A DNA stretch of 64,000 nt. Source: Cladocopium goreaui. Taxonomy: Eukaryota; Sar; Dinophyceae; Suessiales; Symbiodiniaceae. A program made the translations under genes and the position numbers. Positions 33,895-45,320 of the stretch are shown piece after piece (within the stretch, counting starts at the first letter, position 1; every line of letters starts with the position of its first letter). The notes below the pieces were generated by a model that did no database searches, was not told the origin of the DNA, and saw only the letters and a list, made by a program, of their open reading frames with translations. Where the stretch lies: NCBI GenBank assembly GCA_947184155.2, contig CAMXCT020006446.1:271001-335000 (forward strand), read 5' to 3'.

Positions 33895-35205
33895 TGAGAT
33901 GAACTGTGGAGTGTGAAGAGTGTAGTGTGAAATGTGGGGCGTGAAGAGTGCAGTGTGACGTGTGAAGTGTGAAGTTTGGAGTGTGAAGGAAGCAGTGAGA
34001 AGTGAGAAGTGTGAAGTGAGAAGTGTGAAGTGTGGAGTGTGAAGTTTGGAGTGCAAAGAGTGCAGTGTGAAGTGTGGAGTGTGAAGAGTGCAGTGTGAAG
34101 TGTACAGTGTGAAGGAAGCAGTGGGAAGTGAGAAGTGTGAAGTGTGGAGTGTGAAGTTTAAGTTTGGAGTGCGAAGAGTGAGTGTGAAGTGTGAAGTGTG
34201 AGGTTTGGAGTGTGAAGGCAGCAGTGAGAAGTGAGAAGTGTGAAGTGTGGACTGTGAAGTGTGGAGTGTGAAGTGCGAAGTGAGAAGTGTGAAGTTTGGA
34301 GTGTGAAGGAAGCAGTGAGAAGTGTGAAGTGCGAAGTGAGAAGTGTGAAGTGTGAAGTTTGGAGTGTGAAGTTTGGAGTGGGAAGGAAGCAGTGAGAAGT
34401 GAGAAGTGTGAAGTGTGGACTGTGAAGTGTGGAGTGTGAAGTGCGAAGTGAGAAGTGTGAAGTGTGGACTGTGAAGGAAGCAGTGAGAAGTGAGAAGTGT
34501 GAAGTGAGAAGTGTGAAGTGTGGACTGTGCAGTGTGGAGTGCGAAGAGCGCAGTGTGAAGTGTGAAGTGTGAAGTGTGAGGTTTGGAGTGTGAAGGAAGC
34601 AGTGAGAAGTGTGAAGTGTGGGCTGTGAAGTGTGAAGTGTGAGTGAAGTGTGGAGTGTGAAGTGCGAAGTGAGAAGTGTGAAGTGTGAAGTTTGGAGTGT
34701 GAAGTTTGGAGTGGGAAGGAAGCAGTGAGAAGTGAGAAGTGTGAAGTGAGAAGTGTGAAGTGTGGACTGTGCAGTGTGGAGTGCGAAGAGCGCAGTGTGA
34801 AGTGTGAAGTGTGAAGTGTGAGGTTTGGAGTGTGAAGGAAGCAGTGAGAAGTGTGAAGTGTGAAATGTGGAGTGTGAAGTGTGAAGTGTGAAGTTTGGAG
34901 TGTGAAGGAAGCAGTGAGAAGTGAGAAGTGTGAAATGTGGAGTGTGAAGTGTGAAGTGTGAAGTGCGAAGTGAGAAGTGAGAAGTGTGGACTGTGAAGTG
35001 TGAAGTGTGAAGTGTGGACTGTGAAGTGTGAAGTGTGAAGTGTGGACTGTGAAGTGTGAAGTGTGCAGTGTGAAGTGTGAAGTGTGAGGTTTGGAGTGTA
35101 AAGGAAGCAGTGAGAAGTGAGAAGTGTGGAGTGTGAAGTGTGGAGTGTGAAGTTTGAAGTTTGGAGTGCGAAGAGTGCAGTGTGCAGTGTGAGGTGTGGA
35201 GTGTC
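33895..35205 (+). repeat. GTGAAGTGTG satellite
   Basis: About 1.3 kb of degenerate GTGAAGTGTGGAGTGTGAAG-type units, with longer units closed by GGAAGCAGTGAGAAGTGAGA. One strand is almost pure G/A/T. Long open frames on the other strand (His-Thr-Ser-Phe repeats) are artefacts of the repeat. Confidence 0.95.
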
Positions 35206-35384
35206 GAGGGAAGGACACGGTCGGGACAGGGTGTGTTTGAACTATAGGTCATTTATGTTTGGGAAACTTCCGCCGCCGGCTTGCCCGGGTCTATGTTAGT
35301 CCCATTGTTATAGTGTTTCATAGTTGCCAATAATTACCAACTGGTGCAGGATTTTGTCCATTCACAGTTAGCTTTATCACAAAC

Positions 35385-35589
35385 CCTTCTGGATCTGGCC
35401 AAGAATGGGGGATATCGGAATTTTTGCGGCAATGCGGATGGGGAAGCTGATGAACAACCATGCCATCTTGGCGTACTCTTCAAACCCAGAGAGTGGGGAC
35501 GGCCATGGTCTGCAGCCATGTTTCTTTGCCAGAGTGCCATTCAGAATCCAAACAACTGGGCTTTGATCACATATCCGATGTAAAGAACG
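35385..35589 (-). CDS. Candidate exon, strand not settled
   Basis: Acceptor tttttctcacgcag| and an open frame of 68 codons to |GTTTGT. It contains a hydrophobic stretch AWLFISFPIRIAAKIPIS. The plus strand is open over the same bases with lower GC3 (about 43 against 51 percent). Confidence 0.45.
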
Positions 35590-36018
35590 CTGCGTGAGAA
35601 AAATCATCGAGAATCAAATTGAATCTGCCCGAGAGGTTGAACCATGTGGTCCTCTTCGATCATTTGTGTGAACACTTTACCCACATATCATTCAATGATT
35701 CAACCTTCGAACCAATGATTTTGCCTGCTCAGTTTTGGCCGATTTTTGCCGCGCTCGGGAAACCCAAAAATTTGTAATGGTTTTAGTACTTGTTGCATAC
35801 AAAAACTACTTCTTTCAACATGGTGAAAATCACGTAAATATTATAATTGCCAGTGCTTTTGCTAGGTGATGTCTAAAACACTGCAAATACCGTGGTTTTT
35901 GCTACCACTGGCACAAAACATCGCAAATACCGTGGTTTTTGGCTTCCGAGGCGCCAAAAACATTGGTATTTACGGTGTGTTGTGCTCCGATAGTTTTAAA
36001 AAAAAATGAAAACAGCAC

Positions 36019-36084
36019 CTCTCTGACGATTTTTGAAGGCACACCAAAATGCGACAAAAAGATATGTGGTAAGATGGCTACAAG
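36019..36084 (-). CDS. Weak candidate exon
   Basis: Acceptor gcataccgcag|, 22 codons (LVAILPHIFLSHFGVPSK..), donor GAG|GTGCTG. Splice edges look good but third-position composition is not coding-like and phase does not match upstream. Confidence 0.35.
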
Positions 36085-36165
36085 CTGCGGTATGCAGTGC
36101 GCATGAACAACACCAACACTCACACTACCAACAAAACCCTTATGGGGTCGCCGGTGTGAGAAGCT

Positions 36166-36187
36166 GTGCATTATGTATGTATGTATG

Positions 36188-36218
<31 letters not shown>

Positions 36219-36464
36219 TGTATGTAATGTATGTATGGTATGTATGTATGTATGTATGTATGTATGTATGTATGTATGCATGTATGTATGTATGTATGCC
36301 TGTATGTCTGTATGTCTGTATGTCTGTATGTCTGTATGTCTGTATGTCTGTCTGTCTGTATGTATGTATGTATGCATGGATGGATGGGTGGATGTATGTA
36401 TGTATGTCTGTGTGTGTGTCTGTATCTATCTATCTATCTATCTAACTATCTATCTATCTATCTA

Positions 36465-36508
<44 letters not shown>

Positions 36509-37260
36509 GTCTATCTATCTATCTATCTATGTATGTATGTATGTGTGTGTGTCTGTGTGTCTGTGTGTATGTGTGTATGTGTGTATGTGTGCATGGTTGT
36601 GTATGGTTGTGTATGTATGGTTGTGTATGTATGGTTGTGTATGTATGATTATGTATGTATGATTATGTATGTATGATTATGTATGTATGATTATGTATGT
36701 ATGATTATGAATGTATGATTATGAATGTATGATTATGTATGTATGGTTATGTATGTATGGTTATGATGTATGTATGGTTATGATGTATGTATGATTATGT
36801 ATGCATGATTATGTATGTATGATTACGTATGTATGATTATGTGTGTATGATTACGTATGTATGATCATGTATGTATTATTATGCATGTATGACTATGTAT
36901 GTATGATTATGTATGTGTGATTATGTATTTATGATTATGTATGTATTATTATGTTTGTATGATTATGTATGACTATGTATGGATGGATGGATGGATGGAT
37001 GGATGGATAGATGGATGGAGGTAGGTAGGTAGGTGGGTAGGTTAGGTAGGTTAGGTAGGTTAGGTAGGTTAGGTAGGTTAGGTAGGTAAGGTAGGTAGGC
37101 AGGTAGGTAGGTATATAGGTAGGTATATAGGTAGGTAGGTAGGTAGGTAGGTAGATAGGTAGGTAGGTAGGTAGGTAGGTATGTCCTTACGTATGTCCTT
37201 ATGTATGTCCTTATGTATGTATGTCTTCATGTAACGTATGTGTTTATGTGTTCATGTCTT
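36166..37260 (+). repeat. TATG, CTAT, GATTATGTAT and TAGG compound microsatellite
   Basis: About 1.1 kb in successive blocks: TATG, TCTG, CTAT, GTGT, GTATGATTAT, TGGA, TAGG and finally TATGTCCT. Confidence 0.95.
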
Positions 37261-37548
37261 TTTGTCTTTTTGTCTTTATGTACCCGCTTTTCCTTAGTTA
37301 AACGACCCTGAATAGAACATGATCTCTCCTGGATGGCTTGCACCAAGGATGCAGGCTTGAGCACGAAGGTGTCCTGTGCCATGCTCCCACAAGTGTTGGA
37401 GGTGGGACAAGTGGGGAATGATCGTCCAATATTAGCAGAATAAGCTTAGGGTAGCCCAAAAAAATAAACAATCAATGATTTATCACTGTGTTAGAAAAAC
37501 AAATGGTTCTATCTTTTCGAGAGTTGCGTATTACTGCAGATGTGATAA

Positions 37549-37667
37549 TCATGGTTTTATAGGGGGCTTTTTAATACTCCGAGAAAAATATGTGCCAATC
37601 GGTGACCAATTGTCCACAGAAATGGCCACGATGATTGTTCGCAGCGCTGCAGTATTTGCCATGTCAG
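37549..37667 (-). CDS. Possible terminal exon
   Basis: Acceptor ttttttgcttagcag|, in phase with the exon above. DMANTAALRTIIVAISVDN is hydrophobic and may be membrane-associated. It can be spliced at TG|GTCACC (37607) or read on through SPIGTYFSRSIKKPP to TGA at 37549, which would end the protein. Confidence 0.5.
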
Positions 37668-37971
37668 CTGCTAAGCAAAAAATCGTCTGAGAGTCTATAT
37701 GTAAGTGTGAAATTTGGAAAAAATTGGCTTTCCTGGTTCTCCACCCAAACATGTGGCCAAGGATTTCAACGATTTTTTGGAGGTTTTCCAATGGATAATC
37801 AAGGCTTTGTTAACCATGAAAAACCCTGAGATTACAGATGGTTGATCCATGTTGGGCCTTTCCACTACGAGTAATCACCCCCCGGGATAAGATCGAAAAC
37901 CAGTCTTTTTTTCCCGACACGTTATAGGAGATATTGATGCACATTTATTTCATGCTTTGCAGGTGTCCAAC

Positions 37972-38086
37972 CTAGCCAGCGTTTCATCAGCTCATGTCTC
38001 AGCACTAAAGAGAGTGGACAGAACCAGGCTTCCCCGCGTTGAATTGCAAGCTGCAGACGGTGGTGGTATGCTGGAAGTTCATAAAC
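37972..38086 (-). CDS. Exon, unknown
   Basis: Acceptor ggctattttcag|, 115 bases, donor G|GTTGGA. It reads VYELPAYHHRLQLAIQRGE, then AWFCPLSLVLRHELMKRWL. The plus strand has an equally clean acceptor, but phase agreement on both sides supports minus. Confidence 0.6.
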
Positions 38087-38238
38087 CTGAAAATAGCCGG
38101 TATAGGTGCGTCTGACACTGTGCATATATTCGTGCGCTAATATATTCACATATACCCCCCGAACTATCCCAGAAATATCCCATCGTTGCATTTTGATGCG
38201 GAAAATGATCATAGACTCTATAGTGGACTTTAGGACAC

Positions 38239-38389
38239 CCTACGTTCAACGAACTGAACGGAGGCGCTCAAACCACCATGGCTCAAGTTTTTTCCACACT
38301 CCCCCATGCTTGGCCTAGCTAAAGCCATAGATATATTGAGGTTTGCATCATGGTACATCATGACCATCATGCTATTCAAATCCCCACGG
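38239..38389 (-). CDS. Exon, methionine-rich
   Basis: Strong acceptor gttttttgtttctggccag|, 151 bases, donor AGG|GTGTCC. It starts RGDLNSMMVMMYHDANLN and ends SASVQFVERR. It ends in phase 0, matching the next exon. GC3 is only about 50 percent. Confidence 0.58.
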
Positions 38390-38689
38390 CTGGCCAGAAA
38401 CAAAAAACTTGAAGAGGAGATCAACGAAGAGAAAGACATGGCCCACTTCGCAAATCCAGTCGTTTCACCATGGAGGTGAAGAAACTCCCGATCTTCATAT
38501 TTTTCTATGTTTATCATGGTGATATCATGGTGAGTCAATTAGGCCACAGATTTTTTGCTTGCTTCCCGTGGACAATCTTAGATACCCAGTTAGCCAGCAA
38601 CAAAAAATGTTCAGGGTAGTACATGTCCAGTTAAATCTATGGCAAGAGATGCATCCTCCAGAAATCAAACATGGATTGATTAAGACCTC

Positions 38690-38763
38690 CGTTTAGTGCG
38701 GGGATGTTCCATTGCTACGTTTGATTACCGACCACTACCGACCTACTTTCCACCGGTAGGTTT
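38690..38763 (+). repeat. Dispersed 68-bp repeat, copy 1
   Basis: Carries CCGACCACTACCGACCTACT and TTTCCACCGGT; a near-identical copy is at 41383-41453. Confidence 0.8.
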
Positions 38764-39310
38764 GCCCCAGCTACTCGATCTATCACTTAGTTTTTTAATG
38801 TTATCCCCTGGTTGTTTCCTTTTATGTCCCTTTTGTTACTGCTTACACCTCCCAATGTTGATTACTTAATTGCTGCTTATAGCCTCAAAAAAATACATTA
38901 TAGAAACCTTTTTTTGGCCATGCCAGCGGAAAACCACTTTCCAAGCTGTAAGTGGCAAAGATAACAGATCTGATAAGCCCTTAATCTAGCTGGGAACCTT
39001 CCGCAGTTTTTTTTGTTAATTAATGGTGGTGTAGGAATTGTGTCCACTATCCGCACTTATAGCAGCTATACCTCCCTAGCTTTTTGTTGATGAGATCACC
39101 ATTTTGGTGGAGAATGATCCCCATTGTGCTTATTAAATCCCATTAAAACCCACTTAATCCCATTGCATGGCAATTACATCCTATTACATAAACCGAATGA
39201 AATTCCATTAAATTCCTGCAAATCCCTTAAAACATCCTATAAATTCCATTAAAAGATCCTAGCAACATCCATTGTAAATTCCATCGGAAAATCATTCCCA
39301 TGGTTCCCAC

Positions 39311-39388
39311 CCTTTAATCCGAGCGGGGGAATCCCCAGCACCGCCCCCGACAAAGTAACAGGGCGATCTCGGACCAGAAGGTATGATC
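39311..39388 (-). CDS. Exon, frame uncertain
   Basis: Acceptor aactgccaacag| and donors at GTGGGA (39311) or GTGCTG (39342). One frame gives SYLLVRDRPVTLSGAVLG; another, shorter one gives DHTFWSEIALLLCRG and would join the next exon. Confidence 0.6.
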
Positions 39389-40116
39389 CTGTTGGCAGTT
39401 TCATGCTCATCCCATGTATAAATGGCACTAGATTCAATGGTTAACTAGGGTTTATGGCAGATACATCTGTGATCTAAAGGAGTTCATAAACCAACTTATA
39501 ACTGGGGGTCCACACCTTGTAGATATGTGTGTAGCTGACGGGATTATAAAAGAAAAAACATGTCACTCTAACCTGGTTTATTGCTAGGATGACTATCCAG
39601 GGTTTGTGGTAGATATATGGTGGTTTCCTAAGATAGGGGTACCCCAAATCATCCAAGTCATGGATGACCATGACTTAGTATTGAAACAACCATGGTGACT
39701 TGGGGTACCGCATTTTAGGTTAAACCTCCATATCATGTAATACATTACATATATATATATCGGACAACAGTGAATAGGCTGTACAAACCCACAAACACAA
39801 GCTTGGGGGCTCCCACAAAACGTATGACCTGGCAATTGAAGCTTGACGACCCGGCAATCCCTGGTGTAACAATAGAATTTATGATTTGGCGATGAGTCTA
39901 AACCCCTAGATACCCTGATGGTCCCCAAAGTCAGAGCTGGTTTATGGAGGTTTATTCCTCCAAATATGGCAATTTAATAGATTTGCACCCATCCCCATTA
40001 AATTCAGAATAGGGATGATTCTACAATAAATTGATAGTTTTATTGGAGAATCAATGATAGTTGATCAAACATGGCATTGCTGAAAAAAAAAAACATGTGC
40101 AGATGATTTTCCAAGC

Positions 40117-40267
40117 TACCCTCTGGTAAACTAACGTAACTATGGAAAATCACCATTTTTAATGGGTAAATCCACTCTAAATGGCCATTTTCAATAATTA
40201 GCTATGTTAGTTTCTCTCTCTCCATCGCCATCTCAGGAGATCAGCTATGTTAGTTTACCAGAGGGTA
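40117..40267. mobile_element. MITE family A copy with internal duplication
   Basis: TACCCTCTGGTAAACTAACG to GTTTACCAGAGGGTA. AGCTATGTTAGTTT occurs twice near the right end, separated by TCTCTCTCCATCGCCATCTC. Confidence 0.82.
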
Positions 40268-40279
40268 TTTTCCAAGCTA

Positions 40280-40363
40280 TGGGGCCCCATGGAAATCTCG
40301 GTGCTTCCCCCTGGGCCACGGTTCCGTTTGATGGAAGTTGGAGATCTCGTCGTCCGTCTGCTC
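40280..40363 (-). CDS. Exon, acidic then basic; 3' edge unclear
   Basis: Excellent acceptor cacccttctcag|. It reads EQTDDEISNFHQTEP then WPRGKHRDFHGAP and a TAG stop, with high GC3. It could be a terminal exon or end earlier at CC|GTGGCC. Confidence 0.68.
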
Positions 40364-40683
40364 CTGAGAAGGGTGAGAAAAACCAGTGAAAAAACTGGAC
40401 GTTGTAGCTGGTGATTGTTGGCATTCATACCAATAATAGCAATAATAGTACAGTATATATTGGTTTAGTATGGTTTAGTAACAATTGATACCAAGAAATC
40501 AATTCCATCCCATCTCCCCAATATGAAATACCCCAAATGTTGGGGACCCAAAAAAAAGAATAGATCAAGTACATTTCACCATGATTTCGTTCGAGAAGCA
40601 TTTGAACTGGGATTCTTGTACATTTCACCCTGCTTAGTATGTCCCCGAAGTGGCTTCTCCCATATAAATATCCTACAACTTGC

Positions 40684-40729
40684 GTAGCAAGCGCTGGGGA
40701 TGGGCCTTGCGGCCAAGCAGTCCGTAGTA
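40684..40729 (-). CDS. Exon with GC donor
   Basis: Acceptor ctctcccccacag|, 46 bases, GC donor C|GCAAGT. In the frame compatible with the next exon it reads TTDCLAARPIPSACY; the frame reading YYGLLGRKAHPQRLL is also open and reaches a stop. Confidence 0.62.
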
Positions 40730-40784
40730 CTGTGGGGGAGAGATATCAAGTCAAGCCAATGCCATAAACCATCCCAATAACCAA

Positions 40785-40987
40785 CTGGTTGGTGGTTTTA
40801 ACCATCTTGAAAAATATGAAAATCTATGGAAATCTATGGTTAATGGAAAATCTATGATTAATGGAAAACTGCTTGGTGGTGCCACCAAACCATCTTAAAA
40901 AATGATGGAGTTCGTCAATGGGAAGGATTATATATCCCATATATATTATGGAAAATAAAATTCATTTGAGAGGAACCACCAACCAAT
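40785..40987. mobile_element. Enlarged MITE family B copy with internal 18-bp repeats
   Basis: About 200 bp. Between the inverted ends are GGAAATCTATGGTTAATGG units nearly identical to those at 25984-26092. Confidence 0.7.
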
Positions 40988-41382
40988 CATACCAATCATT
41001 TGGATAGCCCAAAAGCTACCCACCCACCAATCACAACAAAAAGTCGGGGCGACCACTTTGGAGGTCATAAATCCCAGGGGATGCTGACAGGGTTGCTCCC
41101 AACAGCGCACAAGGGTGGTTAATTGCCGAAATATCATATAGAGGCAAATCATGTTTTGTTTTACCCCCCTGGCTATCATTTACCTGTAGTTTCGCTGTTT
41201 CGCAACCCTGCAGAAGAATCATCCCAAATGTTACCATAATGGGGTGGAAGAATCATCCCTTAAAACATGGATGGTTTATGACATTGCTTTACTGACATTA
41301 CCCCTCGGTACTCAGCTCCATGACTTGCTGGAAATCCACCATTTAGTGAACGTTGAGTTTCCCAGCGAACGAAACCTCCATT

Positions 41383-41453
41383 TTTAGTGCAGGGGATTTT
41401 CCATTGCTACGTGTGATGACCGACCACTACCGACCTACTTTCCACCGGTTGGT
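41383..41453 (+). repeat. Dispersed 68-bp repeat, copy 2
   Basis: Matches 38690-38763 except for a few substitutions. Confidence 0.8.
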
Positions 41454-41515
41454 CCTTTATGATTGCTGGTGGATATCACCAAAAAAATGTGGGTGATAAG
41501 ACATGATAAGACAAG

Positions 41516-41628
41516 TTACCCTCTGGTAAATTAACATAGCAATGGAAAATCACCACCTTTAATAGGTAAATCAACTATTTCTATGGGCCATTTTCAGTAG
41601 CAAACTGTTAACATAACCAGAGGGTATC
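41516..41628. mobile_element. MITE family A copy
   Basis: TACCCTCTGGTAAATTAACATAGC to ACATAACCAGAGGGTA. Confidence 0.8.
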
Positions 41629-41652
41629 AGTGATATCAGGTAAACACCCCAG

Positions 41653-41754
41653 CTGGGTGGTGGTTTCAACCCCTCTGAAAAATATGACTTCGTCAGTCGG
41701 GATGACTCTTCCCAACATATGGAAAAATAAAACATGTTCCAAACCACCAACCAG
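41653..41754. mobile_element. MITE family B copy
   Basis: CTGGGTGGTGG to CCACCAACCAG with the family core; no clear target duplication remains. Confidence 0.8.
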
Positions 41755-41867
41755 ATAATAGTTGGACTATAGTTGGTTTGATTATGAGTATTATGGTTCT
41801 CTGCTGGTTAATTACTATATATTTATCCATATTTTATAGTTATGGTGAGGTTTATTGTTAAATGATA

Positions 41868-41970
41868 TACCCTCTGGTAAACTAACATAACAATGGTTTA
41901 AATCGTTTCATGGGGTAAATCCACTATAAATCACCATTTTCAATAGCTTTTTGTATGTCATAACCAGAGG
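41868..41970. mobile_element. MITE family A copy ending at an exon flank
   Basis: TACCCTCTGGTAAACTAACATAAC to CATAACCAGAGG, 38 bp from the exon starting at 42008. Confidence 0.75.
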
Positions 41971-42007
41971 TGAAATCAACCAGCCACCCCGGGCAGCCCC
42001 GGGGCAC

Positions 42008-42079
42008 CTGGTAATGTCCAGGCCCCAAGATGTACATCCCCGCGCCCTCGCTGAAGCGTGCGAAGATCACCTCGTTGTC
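42008..42079 (-). CDS. Exon resembling a cyclic-nucleotide-binding domain core
   Basis: Acceptor cccaaaaag|, exactly 24 codons, donor CAG|GTGCCC. It reads DNEVIFARFSEGAGMYILG then PGHYQ. The layout V.F..F.EGAGMY.L..G.Y resembles the strand-turn-strand of CNMP-binding domains in channels; that link is from family knowledge. If it belongs to the channel, an unusually long insert separates it from the C-linker. Confidence 0.8.
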
Positions 42080-42124
42080 CTTTTTGGGCGATGCCGGAGG
42101 ATGGGGATGACAGTAGAGCCAATA

Positions 42125-42215
42125 AATAACAATAACAATAATAATAATAATCATCACCATCATCACCATCATCACCATCAGTCATCATAGACATAATCAT
42201 CATCATAGACATAAT
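42125..42215 (+). repeat. AAT and CATCAC triplet repeats
   Basis: ATAATAAT then ATCACCATC units next to the CNBD-like exon, on its acceptor side. Confidence 0.9.
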
Positions 42216-42615
42216 CATAATACTAATAATATGCTTAGATTGTAATAATTCATTAACCTGAAATGTTTGGTAATTATTTTTGAGATGATTCAGAGGATAG
42301 GGCTATATGAATGCGAATCATGAGCAATAACTAAGTGATAACCTAATGATGAGCAACCCCAAAATAGATGCAAAAGTGGGAAACCTCGAAAAATATGGTT
42401 GGTATTTTTCTTGTCAACAACCATCCTGGAAACAAGATCGTTCTATATATCTTTTTGGGGGTTCCTTCCTGAGAAAATGGCCGAGAAAATGGTCGGCAAA
42501 TGATGAGATCAAACACAGGACCCGCAGATTTCGCGTTAAACTGTTAATATATGGTTAATATACTGTTAATAATGGTTAATATATGGTTATTATATGGTTA
42601 ATGATGGTTAATAAC

Positions 42616-42724
42616 CTGGTGGGTGGTTGACCTACCCCTCTGAAAAATATGACTGAAAGTCAGTTGGGATTATGAAATTCCCAACTGAATGGAAAAATAA
42701 AACATGTTCAAAACCACCAACCAG
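42616..42724. mobile_element. MITE family B copy
   Basis: CTGGTGGGTGG to CCACCAACCAG; right after a short GGTTAATATAT repeat; no target duplication seen. Confidence 0.8.
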
Positions 42725-43093
42725 ATCCAATTTGGGTGCAAGTCATTTTGAGACATTCCCATACCACCCAAGACACAGGTGCGGACACGCCAAACACCAA
42801 GTTAGGGAAATGATGTCTCAAAAATGCGAGGAGAAGAAGATCAAACACCGAACCAAATGAGCCTCCAAAAATCGCGGAGTCAAACCACTAACCCCTCTCC
42901 AGAAGAAAGCCTTGCTTATGATCTGGTAGATCTGTTCATTTCATGAGTTTTCGGGGATATCATAGCTGAACTTACAGGTCTCCAACTATCCCAACTCTGC
43001 TACTTGTAGTTATTTCTGGGCCGACCAACCTTATCTTGGCCCTTAACATAGGACACTCATGGACTCACGGTCAATGAAACATGGCTAAAAAAC

Positions 43094-43166
43094 CCAGGAC
43101 GCTCTCCCACCCATCCTCAAAAACATTGAGCTGAAGCAGGCCGCACAAACGGGTGAAAGCCTGGCT
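43094..43166 (-). CDS. Exon, unknown
   Basis: Very good acceptor tttttttgccacag|, 73 bases, donor CTGG|GTTTTT. The peptide is SQAFTRLCGLLQLNVFEDG then WESVL. It joins the upstream exon in phase 0. Confidence 0.83.
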
Positions 43167-43322
43167 CTGTGGCAAAAAAAAGAAATTGGATGGTGTAGAA
43201 ATGTGCAAATAAAATGTTTACTGGAAAATTTGGGGGAAAAGAACTAGGTTTGATGGCACCCGGCCACATCATCCCTATCCTTTTGGAATCGGGCTATTTC
43301 CATGACTGCCCTTTGTCTTTAC

Positions 43323-43440
43323 CACGGGCCAGCAGCAGGGACTGTTCTGCTCTAGCGAGCCAAGGTAACCGCACGTCGGCTGTGTGACTTGCCAGGGGCC
43401 CGTGGACCAGTCGTCTTGACCGCCACCAACCCGGACCCCA
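43323..43440 (-). CDS. Exon, cysteine- and tryptophan-rich
   Basis: 118 bases from catcaaaag| to GTG|GTAAAG. It encodes GVRVGGGQDDWSTGPWQVT followed by QPTCGYLGSLEQNSPCCW. High GC3; phase 2 in and 0 out match both neighbours. Several Cys and Trp suggest an extracellular or metal-bound loop, which is inference only. Confidence 0.78.
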
Positions 43441-43529
43441 CTTTTGATGTCCAACATAGGGGTATTATCACCATCTATGAACCATTGGTTTGCCACATTA
43501 ATCAACCAAATATTCACCATTGGTTTACC

Positions 43530-43850
43530 ACATTCTTAACCGCTATTAACCATTATTAACCATGATTAACCATTAACCATCTATTAACCATTATTAACCA
43601 CTATTAACCATTATTAACCACTATTAACCAGTATTAACCATCTATTAACCAGTATTAACCATCTATTAACCATTATTAACCACTATTAACCAGTATTAAC
43701 CATCTATTAACCAGTATTAACCATCTATTAACCATTATGAACCACTATTAACCAGTATTGACCATCTATTAACCATTATGAACCACTATTAACCAATTAA
43801 CCATCTATTAACCATTATGAACCACTATTACATTCTATTTTATAACCTTT
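43530..43850 (+). repeat. TATTAACCA tandem repeat
   Basis: ATTAACCATCTATTAACCA variants, about 25 units of 10-12 bp. It ends about 110 bp from an exon edge at 43959. Confidence 0.93.
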
Positions 43851-43958
43851 GGTTTTACCATTGGTTTTACCATCGAACCAGTAGAACCCACCGGAATCCA
43901 CCGGAATCCACCAACCATCGGTCGCTCATGCCGCTTTGGGCGCGCTGAGTTCTACCAC

Positions 43959-44041
43959 CTCTGCAGCACTCGGCAGGTCCCCAGACCTACAGAGGCGCAC
44001 CTGGCGAGGCGGTGCGCCATCGAAACGTGTCCGGACACGTC
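43959..44041 (-). CDS. Exon, unknown
   Basis: Strong acceptor aatttttccag|, 83 bases, donor AG|GTGGTA. It encodes DVSGHVSMAHRLARCASVG then LGTCRVLQ. Phases fit both neighbours. The plus strand shows open frames here too but without comparable splice edges. Confidence 0.8.
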
Positions 44042-44509
44042 CTGGAAAAATTTCGGTGGAAACATGGGACAAAAACCATCAAAAACCAGGGGATTTCCCC
44101 TGGAAACTCATGGAAAAAACCATCGAAAATCGGAAAGACATGGAAAATCAACGGACAAACCCAGAGTTGGCGGCCAAAGAGGTCGCGAAGGATCCCTACT
44201 TTCTCTCCACCTACTGAGCTCAGTTGGTTTATATCTCCAATTTCACTCTTGGCTTTCTGGTAGGTAATGGCGGACATTTTTATAGGCATATATATATAGA
44301 TAGATAATGATAGATAGATAGATAATTATATATATATATATCGAAAAAATGGAGGTTGTAACTGAGTTCCGTGACTGTTAGATTAGCAGAGGCTATGAAT
44401 CAATAGCCCATTAGTACCCATCCGCCTTATTCTATCATAATTATATCCCGTTCATATGTTAGATTCCCATATATCATGGCAGCCCCACGGCCGAGGGAAG
44501 TCCAGGCAC

Positions 44510-44581
44510 TTCGTTGACTTTGCCCAGCAACGCCTCCTTGGCCAATTCTGAGACGTAGAAAAACTTGGTCGTCGCATATTG
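44510..44581 (-). CDS. Exon, unknown
   Basis: Acceptor atttgtttcag|, exactly 24 codons, donor GAA|GTGCCTGG. It reads QYATTKFFYVSELAKEALL then GKVNE. The donor octamer is the same as in two channel exons. Confidence 0.85.
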
Positions 44582-45262
44582 CTGAAACAAATGCAGTATA
44601 CTCATTTCATTATATTCAGCCTTCTTCGGCTTAACTTTGGTTTAACCTCATTTAAGCACAACCATTACTGAGTAACCGTGGTTACTGGCGTTTGCTTTGG
44701 CAGATTATTGCACCAGTTTCCCATATTTCGCAGGTTGCACCCCCTTATAATTCACAGGTGATACCCCCCCAAATACTGCATGTGCCCTGCATCAACCAAT
44801 TTTCTTTGGATCTTTATAATCCAATAATCCATAAGTTGCCCACAATAACCCATAAGAATCCAGTCCCGTTGCCAAGCTCTTATGTTCTGGATTGCATCTG
44901 ATTTCCATGAAATAAACCAATCTCAGATTTTCTGTTCTTTGGATCTTTGGGTTGTTACCCCCGTTAGCTCACTATATGCTCAGTATTTTCATTGTATTCA
45001 CATTTAATAATGGTTGCTTTTTCTCCATCATTGTTGCTGATGATTTCCCTATTCAAACCTGCCCAAAAAAAAAAACATACTTCAAAAAAAAACATGTTTC
45101 TGTTGGTTTATTGATAAAAACCCACATTCAATCCTCATTCAACCCCACTATATAAACCCCTACTAAACATCCATAAAATCACCATGAAATCCCCTATAAA
45201 CCACCATAAACTCCACATCTTCCCTTCTTCGGATCGCTCGTTGAACGCCCAGCCACGACGAC
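44582..45262. other. Intron
   Basis: No coding signal; poly(A) tracts and CCATAAAATC words. Confidence 0.55.
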
Positions 45263-45320
45263 CTCCTTTTCGCTGTCCAAATGCACTGAGGGCTGCAACT
45301 GCCGCACCATGGAACCGCGT
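45263..45320 (-). CDS. Exon, unknown
   Basis: Acceptor ccgtttggcag|, 58 bases, donor GAG|GTCGTC. It encodes RGSMVRQLQPSVHLDSEKE and joins the next exon in phase 0. Confidence 0.75.

Noticed and set aside
33890-35218. Open frames of 442 and 364 codons rich in His-Thr-Ser-Phe
   Set aside because: Repeat translation of the GTGAAGTGTG satellite in two frames at once.
36166-36662. Cys-Met-Tyr-Val-rich open frames
   Set aside because: Translation of TATG/TCTG microsatellites; open in several frames.
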